From NCBI GenBank assembly GCA_032717465.1, contig CM064632.1:27548814-27612813 (forward strand): DNA of 64,000 nt, given 5' to 3'. Every line of letters begins with the position of its first letter. Position 1 is the first letter of the stretch. The notes under the pieces were generated by a model. It saw only the letters and a list, made by a program, of their open reading frames with translations, did not search any database and was not told the origin of the DNA. A program made the position numbers and the translations under genes. The stretch comes from Coenobita brevimanus (lineage: Eukaryota; Arthropoda; Malacostraca; Decapoda; Coenobitidae). This document shows positions 56,135 to 64,000 of the stretch, one piece after another.

Positions 56135-56985
56135 TGTCCATCAGGGTGTGTAAGTGCGTGTCAAGTGTGATGTCAATGTGTGTCAAGTGTGGTGTCAGTG
56201 CATGTCAAGTATGGTGTCAATGCGTGTCAAGTGTGGTGTCAATGCGCGACAAGTATGGTGTCAATGCATGTCAAGTGTGGTGTCAATGCGTGTCAAGTGT
56301 GGTGCCAGTGCGTGTCAAGTGTGGTGTCAGTGCGTGTCAAGTGTCGAGTCAGTGCGTGTCAAGCGTGGTGTCAGTGCGTGTCAAGCGTGGTGTCAGTGCG
56401 TGTCAAGTGTGGGGTCAGTGCGTGTCAAGCGTGGTGTCAATGCGTGTCAACTGTGGTGTCAATGCTTGTCAAGTGTGGCGTCAGTTCGTGTCAATTGTGG
56501 TGTCACTGCATGTCAGGTGTGGTATCAGTGGGTGTCAAGTGTGGTGTCAATGCGTGTCAAGTATGGTGTCAGTGGGTGTCAAGTGTGGTGTCATTGCGTG
56601 TCAAGTATTATGTCAATGCGTGTCAACTGTGGTGTCAATGCGTGTCAAGCGTGGCGTCAGTTCGTGTCAATTGTGGTGTCACTGCATGTCACGTGTGGTA
56701 TCAGTGGGTGTCAAGTGTGGTGTCAATGCGTGTCAAGTGTGGTGTCAGTGGGTGTCAAGTGTGGTGTCATTGCGTGTCAAGTGTGGTGTCATTGCGTGTC
56801 AAGTATGATGTCAATGCGTGTCAAGTGTGGTGTCAATGCGTATCAAGTGTTGTGTCGGTGCGTGTCAAGTGTGGTGTCAAGTGTGGTATCGGTGGGTGTC
56901 AAGTGTGGTGTCAAGTGTGGTATCGGTGCGTGTCAGGTGTGGTGTCAGTGCGTGTCAAGTATGGTGTCAATGCGTGTCAGGTATG
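56135..56985. repeat. 22-bp minisatellite, ~38 copies, with 176-bp higher order
   Basis: The unit is GTGTCARTGCGTGTCAAGTG plus TG. Variant strings repeat: CGTCAGTTCGTGTCAATTGT occurs at 56479 and 56655, 176 bp apart (eight units). The unit has no stop on the plus strand, so three overlapping Cys/Val/Gln/Ser frames of 224-295 codons appear. They are artefacts. Near 56880-56930 the spacing changes to shorter units. Confidence 0.94.
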
Positions 56986-57639
56986 GAGGTGCTTTCTGTC
57001 TGGCCTTCTGTTTTGCTGTGTTCATATGTAGTCATTATTAACACCTTTATCCCATTACTTAGTGTTCTGTTTAATTTAGGTCAAGGCGGTTTTTTTGAGG
57101 TGTAAGATTCTCAGACATTTACACTTGACACGCATTGTAGGATGAACTTGAGACTTGAGAGGGTTCTACTCTCTCTTTTCCAGGTCCATCCTGTAAAGTA
57201 GATTATGTAACTCACGATAATTTTCGTCGTAACTCTTTTATTCCCAAGAACAACAGGAAATGCTGGAATATTGTGCACTCTCCTCCATCCTGCGAAATAA
57301 AACATAGACACGACAGAAGATGCATCGTAAGGTAGTTCTTAAGTTAGTTTGTTTATTTCGGGAAACTGTGTCCATGTGAGAGCGATAAAGATATACTAAG
57401 AATGTTAGTGTGTAATATACAAAATGAAACGCAACGGAAGAGGTGTTGCGGACCCTTCTGTCCCTCTTCCACTATGACTTTCAGTTCAGTGACCTTTTTT
57501 ATTATATTTGTTCAGTCTCCAAACGATTTAATTCACAAAGCATGTTCTGTTTCAATTCTTGCCAATTCCAGACGATTTTATTTACACCTCCTCATCGATG
57601 ACGCTATTCTCTATTTTATGCTTGATATTAACAGAGATC
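56986..57639. other. unassigned
   Basis: A single MITE family 1-like end at ~57427-57450 (AACGGAAGAGGTGTTGCGGA). No gene. Confidence 0.4.
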
Positions 57640-57769
57640 GTTAATAATATCGTTATCATTATCACCATAATCATCATTTTTCTCATTACCACCATCATCA
57701 TTCTTATCCTTATCGTCATCATCATAATCGTTATTCTCCTCCTCCTCCTCCTCCTCCTCCTCCTCCTCC

Positions 57770-57820
<51 letters not shown>

Positions 57821-57945
57821 CCACCACCACCACCACCACCACCACCTTCAGCGTCATCATCATTATCAGTCTTAACCTCATTATCATCATCATCATCAGC
57901 AGCAGCAGCAGCAGCGGCATTCTTATTATCATCATCATTCCAGCA
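57640..57945. repeat. (ATC)n/(CTC)n/(ACC)n/(AGC)n compound tract
   Basis: (CTC)n at 57734-57768, (ATC)n at 57769-57819, (ACC)n at 57820-57846 and (AGC)n at 57897-57915. Confidence 0.95.
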
Positions 57946-57976
57946 ATATCCACTGTGAGGTAATTGTTATAGGTTT

Positions 57977-58176
57977 TTCACTACTAACTTTGCCCCAAAT
58001 TTTGTTCTTCTGTGGCTTATATCACGTAGGTCAGTGGCATAAAAAGACAGTACTGTGGCTCAACATCCTTCGCGTAGCACTTCTTCTTTACTAGCCTCGT
58101 AATTCCAGTCTTAATTTCTTGTTATACTTGAGCATTAATGATGGAGATATGGCAATTTCTGGCCAAGTTAGCGTAC
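57977..58176 (+). mobile_element. MITE family 2, copy at 57977
   Basis: Left end TTCACTACTAACTTTGCCCC; right end GCAATTTCTGGCCAAGTTAG. The inner GCACTTCTTCTTTACTAGCC matches 46698. Confidence 0.75.
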
Positions 58177-58379
58177 AACAAGTAGCCTATAATTGGTCTA
58201 GTCCATCACAGCACAGTAAATTAAAGCACTTCAGCACGCTATCACCTCAAACTATTCTAACACACGGGTGATTGAGATTAGGACAGTCTCTATGAGTGAA
58301 GGCGTTAATGAATGCTTTATCTAACCCCTCCAGTTTAAGAAATTCTCTAAGGTATCAGTGTCCAGTACCCTCAAAGGTA

Positions 58380-58506
58380 GATGACCATCCTATTCCCTTG
58401 ATGGCATTCACTGATCGTACACCTTCCGTCATCTCTTGAGGATCGAACCTTCTCTACGCCGTCTTTCCCACTGGGGGATTCTAACCACTAGACCACCAGG
58501 CGTAAT
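58380..58506 (-). mobile_element. tRNA-derived SINE, minus strand
   Basis: Read on the minus strand, GCCTGGTGGTCTAGTGGTTA (A box TGGTCTAGTGG) is followed ~45 bp later by the near-perfect B box GGTTCGATCC (58440-58449 on the plus strand). It then diverges from a tRNA. The head is closely similar to that of the SINEs at 1108 and ~24000, but with a better B box. The tail boundary is unclear. Confidence 0.7.
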
Positions 58507-58634
58507 TGTGTTATGCTTTTGCTACCTTGGAACGATATTATTCAGCTGTAGGAAGACATCTTGTAACTGGTTTGTGTGTTCAATCTTCCAAAACACAGAA
58601 TGAACGTCCTAAGTACGTTATTCACTCTACTCCC

Positions 58635-58835
58635 TTTACTCTAACTTGGCCTAAAATCTCTGTCTGTCCATCTTAAATGCTGAGTTGTAGCAATAGATTG
58701 ATACAGTAATGTGATGCTAATCACGAAGATGTGCTGTGGAAAGGATGTAGTGCCGCAACATAATCTTCCTTTGCCCATTCAGCTACGTGATACAAAGTGC
58801 AAAGGGACGAAAATCTGGGCCAAGTTGAAGTGAAA
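58635..58835 (+). mobile_element. MITE family 2, copy at 58635
   Basis: Left end TTTACTCTAACTTGGCCTAA and right end TCTGGGCCAAGTTGAAGTGA, ~33-bp TIRs, 201 bp in all. Confidence 0.82.
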
Positions 58836-59449
58836 TAAGTATCTGCTACCGTCAGACATTTTTGTTCAGATTTGATGAGATCACACTGAAAGGGATAGTT
58901 GTAATCATCATTGACTTCACTACGAGATGTCTTTCCAGGGACGAATAAACCCAGCTGCCATGTGTAATGTCCTTTTTATATCAACATAGGTTTCCACGAC
59001 ACCATACGAGTCAATAATACCGTGCCGTGTACCAAAATAACGTCTGAGGAATTCTTAACACTGAGGCTCCTATGACTCATTCTTAACTGAGTAAAATTGT
59101 CGGGTATTAAGTGGAAAATATTACCAATGTTGTCTTGGCTGCGGGAAAGTTGAGACATAGAATTGAAGGAATCTAATTTTGCGTGGACAATTGAACAGGG
59201 AATATCCATTAACAAGGACAGAGGAGACTGATGTGTCGTGGGAGATGGGATCGTTTCTGAATGTGAATACTAATGCTCAGAGGGTCTTTGTCGAGGGCAT
59301 TTCCTTCAGGATGGTGTTTTGGGAAATAGATAGTCTGATAGAGAATAGATCTTTTCCACGTGACGAGTCATGTGACTTTTGTTTGCGGCGCCACATTGGA
59401 CGGCAAATTGTCGGACGTCTAGAGAGCGAAAACTGCAGAATCCACAATG
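58836..59449. other. unassigned; possible promoter-like stretch before the THAP relic
   Basis: No gene. TTTGCGGCGCCACATTGGAC (~59380-59400) is GC-rich with an inverted CCAAT, ~50 bp upstream of the THAP ATG. Confidence 0.35.
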
Positions 59450-59660
59450 ATGTTCCACTGTTGTGCCATCGGCTGTAAGGCAAGGCAGAAAACTGGAAGT
59501 TGGGTACACTTCTACAGGTTTCTAACTAATGAGGAAAGGCGACAGAAGTGAATAGATGCCATGAAGAGGGAGTATGGCAGCCGACGGCCTACTCCTACCT
59601 CTGTAGCAAGCATTTCACATCAGTCGAGTCGATGATTTGTGAGCAGATACGGGCATATTT
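59450..59660 (+). pseudogene. THAP-type zinc-finger domain, broken
   Basis: THAP domains are ~90-residue C2CH DNA-binding modules at the N terminus of nuclear proteins and of P-type transposases. From ATG 59450 the frame reads M-F-H-C-C-A-I-G-C-K-A-R, then W-V-H-F-Y-R-F and N-E-E-R-R-Q-K, as expected for the first half. The next codon is TGA (59549-59551), where the family has its conserved Trp (TGG). At ~59573-59575 one T is missing, and the second half continues one frame over with W-Q-P-T at 59575, then S-Y-L-C-S-K-H-F, supplying the Cys-x2-His pair (59602-59613). The layout places the motif exactly at the ATG. It could be an old first exon or the N-terminus of a P-type transposase. Confidence 0.72.
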
Positions 59661-59877
59661 ACCATTCTTAGCAGTTGTAGGTGTCATGGGATATCCTAAT
59701 TATGTTGATGTCACAGAGCAAAAGACCCAGACGGCCATGTGTGTGCGTGGGAAAAGAGGGGGAGGGTCCATGTTACAGGCCTTGTTTTGTTATTATTCCA
59801 GAGTTTCACCCAAACCAAACCGGACATAGCAGTGATGGTCAAGAATGTTAGATGCGTAAGTAAAACAGATTAAATTA

Positions 59878-59950
59878 CAGGTTAGGTCATACTTAAAGTT
59901 AGGTTAGGTTAGGTAAGGAGGTTAGGTTAACTTAGTTTAGGTTAGGTTAA
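59878..59950. repeat. GGTTA/TTAGG-type repeat
   Basis: GTTAGGTTAGGTTAGGTAAG and similar words. Part of a dispersed element, since the following DNA (AAGCTTATATTTTTATTTTT ... TTGAAACTGATATTTGTGTC) recurs at 60671-60745. Confidence 0.8.
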
Positions 59951-60745
59951 AGCTTATATTTTTATTTTTTCAATGTTTTTCGGTGTGATTAATTTGAAAC
60001 TGATATTTGTGTCAGGGTGAATGATTTTAATAATAGTGCAGTACAGAACATTGTTCAACACTTCAGTATAAAACTGTTATATACCACTGTGATCCTGTGT
60101 GCTAAACAGTGTTTCAATTACAAATGAAACATAATTACTAGTACTAATATTTATAATTTTCTATTTTATTTACAAATGAATATTGCTCCACAGAAGGCAA
60201 GGCTGTCAATGTGTACATGCTCCATTTGAATATACTGTACATTTTAAACTTAGTACAAAAATACTCTAATTATGAATAAGAGGATAAATAATGTACTTAT
60301 ATCAACAGCCCCCTGTATTTATCTTTTACCAGATATGTAGCTACTATTTTTTTTTTTTTTTGTTAATATAAAATGTAAAATCAATAAAACTATATTGTTG
60401 AAGTCTTTTAGTTTTATGTTGTGGTACTCATCAGCATGAAATAAATTACCTTAATTTAAATCTATGCCATTGTTATGTTTCAGTTGTTATGTAAAAGTTA
60501 ACCTCTAGAGTAATTTTGGCATATACTATCAGTTATGCATTTTATGTAAAACTACTTTAAACATACAGTATATAGGCTGTGTGTATGTATCTAGGCCTAT
60601 AATTACTGAAACTTCGAAAATGAGTAAATTTTTGGGTAAATTTCCAGAATTACATCCAACTCACCCTAAAGCTTAAACATTTTCATTTTTTAATGTTTTA
60701 TAGTGCGATTGATTTGAATCTGATATTCATTTCTGTCGGAAATTA
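59951..60745. repeat. pair of dispersed repeat copies in AT-rich DNA
   Basis: 59951-60020 and 60671-60745 are direct, diverged copies (AAGCTT..., TTCAATGTTTTTCGGTGTGA versus TTAATGTTTTATAGTGCGAT). Each is next to TTAGG-type DNA. Between them I see only AT-rich sequence with a poly(T) at ~60347. Confidence 0.6.
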
Positions 60746-60769
60746 CTTTTTTTTTTTAATTCCAAACCA

Positions 60770-61130
60770 AGCTAACCTAACTTAACTTAGGACCTAACTT
60801 GAAGCTTACGAAGAGAGGATAACTGCAATAGGCCAATAGGCCCATGCAAGACAGCTCCCACAAGAGTGTGACTAATTTACCCTGCCTACAATAGCCCATA
60901 CAGGCCCATGCTAGGCAGCTCTCACAGGAGTGTGACTACAGGAATGACAAATTTTGTATACAACCCATACCTGTCATACGCTTATTTGGCCTATGCTTGA
61001 AACTTTCTAAGTAGGGAGCAGCAACTAGGGTATCTTACTGGGAAACCTATTCCATTCATTAACTACTCGATTAGTCAAAGTATACAGTTCCTCCCCCAAT
61101 GGCCCCAAGTCAATAATTTATATACTGATT
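60770..61130 (-). mobile_element. CR1/L2-type LINE 3' fragment
   Basis: On the minus strand, 61039-61083 encodes Y-T-L-T-N-R-V-V-N-E-W-N-R-F-P, a typical end of CR1/L2-type RT proteins. Downstream (60828-60948) lies a ~60-bp duplicated unit containing CACTCYTGTGRGAGCTG. The rest of the element is missing or too decayed to read. Confidence 0.55.
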
Positions 61131-61846
61131 ACCAAGACGATTTACAAGTACCATATGTCAGTCCCAGCTATCTACATTGTGCATATGTATACAATATGAC
61201 ATGTCTGTTTACCTTGAAGAATGTCCCGGTGAACTTTGATGAAGTGTTTACCAAATAGTGATAGAGATTGCCATATCAGAGATCTGGTTTCGGTCCCCAG
61301 TCCATGAAACTGGTGAATTTCTCCCAAGAAATAGTGTAAGGATCTAGCCCCAAACACTTTATCTTGTTTCTGTACAGATCTTGGTGGCGTTGATTCAGAT
61401 TTCTGCATATTTCTGACAGTTTCATCTCTGACAGCCCTGTCTAGACAGCCATTACTGCGAGGAGTTTGCCGTCCAATATGGAGTCGTAAGCAAAATCACG
61501 TGATTTATGTGACGTCACTGGAAAAGATCTGTCTGTCTATATACCTAAGCTACTTCCCCCAAAGAAAGAGAGGTAGCCGAGACAAGACGACACACTCCCA
61601 ATTTACACATTCACACACACACATTTATTCGTATCGTAGCCCAAAGGGGAGAAGGGACAGATCCTCACCGCACCACACTGCACGAGGGTCAACTGCGCAG
61701 TGGAATCAGCTACATCTGCAGCAGGGCCCGACAGCAGAGCAGGTTTACCCTTGCCACATCATAATGACCCATTCCCTTACGCGCACCTGACCTGATCAGC
61801 TGATCTGATAGTAGAATATCAACAGGGTTTAGAGAGGAGTAAACAG
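61131..61846. other. unassigned
   Basis: No gene recognised. Confidence 0.4.
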
Positions 61847-62028
61847 AGTGTGTGTGTGTGTGTGTGTGTTATATCCATGCTCAATCAAGTACTCGGAAAA
61901 CAAACAAATAAATAAAATGTTGCTCGAATTTCCGCTTGTAATATGAAGATTAAAGGTAAATGGTACCATGTTTTAAGCGGCTTGTGGTGAACGTTCAGCA
62001 TATACTGTACACACAGTCACACACAGGC

Positions 62029-62200
<172 letters not shown>

Positions 62201-62348
62201 ACCATGGATGCTGCTGGTGCCGCCTCCTCGCTTTTAATTTCCGCCTCCTCATTAACTGACCGGAAATACTGAGGCTCATCACCGCTTGACCATAAATCAA
62301 GAGGAAAAAATATTAATGAGCGCTACTGAGCTGCACCGCCCCCCCTTC

Positions 62349-62350
<2 letters not shown>

Positions 62351-62384
<34 letters not shown>
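62351..62384. repeat. (TC)n microsatellite
   Basis: A perfect TC run. Confidence 0.95.
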
Positions 62385-62387
<3 letters not shown>

Positions 62388-63229
62388 TGATATTATATTC
62401 CAGCTAACACCAGACTACTATATTTACTTGAGAGTACCGTAGTTCATGAGACCTGGGGCGGGATTCTGAAACATTTCGACGATCGATTGCCTGCCGTAAG
62501 TTTGATGTTTTTATAGGAAGAACTAAACAAGGGAATATTTTACACTCCATTCTCTGATCTTCCCGAAGAATACAGAATAAATCCTGCATAATTTTCGTCT
62601 CGTAACTAAGATATAAAGTTAGAGCATGATCCAGTGGAAGATTCGACAGCCTCCTTGTCCCTCCTGTAAATCAACACCCAAGTCACGACAGGGAATGGGT
62701 CGTATGTGCGTTTGTGTGTCCCGGTCCCGAGTGATAATTCTGGCATCAATAACCCCTTTAGAATCGAGGATACTCTAGTATTTTATTTTAGAGAACGCCA
62801 TGTAGTATAACCGAGAATGCTTTATAGGAACCTGAGTGTCAATCCACCAATTCAGTTACCTCTTATATCCCTTGCTATCTCTAAGTGATTTTGTTCTGCT
62901 TAATGGTGACGTCTGGTATTGAAAGGGTAAATGAAGGCTATACAATATTCTCTTCAGGGCAAAAAATATCTAGGTTAGTTACAATTATCCAGTGACTTAA
63001 AGAACTGAATAGAAAAGACGTCCGCACAGTGAAGGGATTAAGTCTTTTAGTGCAATGTTGTTTTATTTCAGCTTATTCTGGTTTCCCCCAATTATCACTA
63101 CTCAGCTTAAGAGATTTTTTAAATTGGAAAGGTTATATTTAGCTTCTATATGCATCCTTCCACTGCGATGGGTCTTTTTGATTTCAGTAAACTTGTGTAC
63201 AGACAGCAAGAACGAAGAAGTACAGGTCT
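62385..63229. other. unassigned
   Basis: No gene recognised. Confidence 0.4.
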
Positions 63230-63427
63230 TTTACACTAACCTGGCCCAGATTTTCGTCTCTTTGTTGCTTATTTCACATACCTAATTAGCAGGAAATGAC
63301 AGTGCATTGCCCCTACATATTCCCATAGGACTTTTTTATGACTAACATCATGTTCTAATGTTAATATAGTCTTACAACTTAGCACTCAAAATGAAGACAT
63401 GTCAATTTTGGTCCAAGTTAGAGTAAA
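63230..63427 (+). mobile_element. MITE family 2, copy at 63230
   Basis: Left end TTTACACTAACCTGGCCCAG; right end TTTGGTCCAAGTTAGAGTAA. 198 bp. Confidence 0.82.
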
Positions 63428-63429
63428 AG

Positions 63430-64000
63430 CAGGTATTTAATTATTTATTTATTTATTTAAGAGACTATGAATGGAGGAAGGAAAAACAAAGGAAATAAAA
63501 AATAAAGTCCATGTGCGTAAAGGCATCCTCCATTCATAAAATATTTATAACATCTGGATTTAAATAAAAGTGGATTAAATGTCTGTGGGAAGCAACTCCC
63601 AGGAAGTGAATTCCAGAGTTCTGGGGATTAATGAATTTTGATAAGCAGAGGTTCTGCATTGCGAGGGAGAGAATGTGAGTTCATGGGCGCTCCCAGCTGC
63701 CCGAGAATTTCGGGAGAAAATGTGAAGGGGAGGCACAATTGAAGCAAGTTCGTCAGAGTACCTAAGGTAAAAATATTGATAAAATAATGCTAAAGAAGCA
63801 ACATCTCTACGTACTGATAACGGAGGAAGGTCCTGCGTTATGGCAGGATTATAGATTATTCTAATGGCTTTATTTTGAATTTTGTCCAACTGCCTCAATG
63901 CAACCGCTCCACATCTACTTCACAGCGGCGAACAATATTCGATCTGAGAACGCACATGACTTTTGTATATTGTGACCAACTGCTCGTCAGTGAAGAATTC
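63430..64000 (-). mobile_element. LINE 3' portion (Jockey-like), running off the window
   Basis: Read on the minus strand, an RT C-terminal part (63575-63898: L-D-K-I-Q-N-K-A-I-R-I-I-Y-N, then P-P-L-S-V-R-R-D-V-A-S-L-A-L-F-Y) is open over ~107 codons. It ends with a 3' UTR and an (AAAT)n tail at 63438-63460. The 5' part lies beyond 64000. It is a different family from the Jockey-like copies at 19675 and 33134, though the R-R-x-V-A-S-L motif is shared. Confidence 0.8.

Noticed and set aside
56134..57105. Cys/Val/Gln-rich frames that could look like a cysteine-repeat protein
   Set aside because: Three overlapping frames are open because the 22-bp unit has no stop. No start context, no unique ends.

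Overview
This is a repeat-dominated stretch of an arthropod genome, most likely a decapod crustacean and perhaps a crab. The grounds are several LINE families of the kind common in decapods (Jockey-like, CR1/L2-like, RNase H-bearing I-like, RTE-like), scattered TTAGG/CCTAA telomere-type motifs, and very dense (AC)n, (AG)n and trinucleotide tracts. The species call is inference. I see no intact host gene, rRNA gene or tRNA gene. The one host-type coding trace is a broken THAP zinc-finger domain at 59450-59640. Nearly all long open frames are readings of stop-free tandem repeats.

Layout. 1-9290: CCCAGACCACT minisatellite, a tRNA-derived SINE with a 12-bp target-site duplication (TSD), long (TG)n blocks, an RTE-like LINE scrap, a 1.8-kb array of a 19-bp unit, a 36-bp triplication and a purine-rich block. 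9293-13171: a 3.9-kb element with two ~607-bp near-identical terminal repeats and no coding sequence. 13777-14624: a pogo/Tigger-like non-autonomous element. 14960-23190: a large imperfect palindrome (arms ~2.4 kb, spacer ~1 kb) whose right arm is split by a 2.35-kb Jockey-like LINE; the arms also contain MITEs. 23200-30940: nested SINE/MITE insertions, a 5'-truncated LINE with an intact 420-codon reverse-transcriptase (RT) frame, two DNA elements with 8-bp TSDs carrying TTAGG-type motifs, and a further relic.

31400-34350: a 28-bp minisatellite and a GTG-rich minisatellite (with a 43-bp sub-array) split by a 3' Jockey LINE fragment. 36830-42895: a nearly full-length but frameshifted I-like LINE (gag-like zinc-knuckle ORF1, then endonuclease, RT, RNase H and a C-terminal zinc motif). 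Its 3' UTR holds two diverged copies of a ~91-nt hairpin whose stems have changed in compensating pairs. 43060-46000: a hairpin plus poly(A) module and a 1.8-kb CAA/CCA triplet array flanked by inverted dispersed repeats. 46460-48110: MITEs and microsatellites. 48480-52490: a decayed CR1/L2-like LINE with both ORFs. 53190-57950: purine-rich DNA, MITEs, a hairpin, a 22-bp minisatellite with 176-bp higher-order periodicity and triplet tracts. 57977-64000: MITEs, a SINE on the minus strand, the THAP relic, TTAGG-rich DNA and 3' ends of two more LINEs.

The sequence works as an archive of nested transposition rather than as a set of cooperating genes. The autonomous-type LINEs would have supplied RT for the SINEs. 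The short terminal-inverted-repeat (TIR) elements depend on transposases not encoded here.
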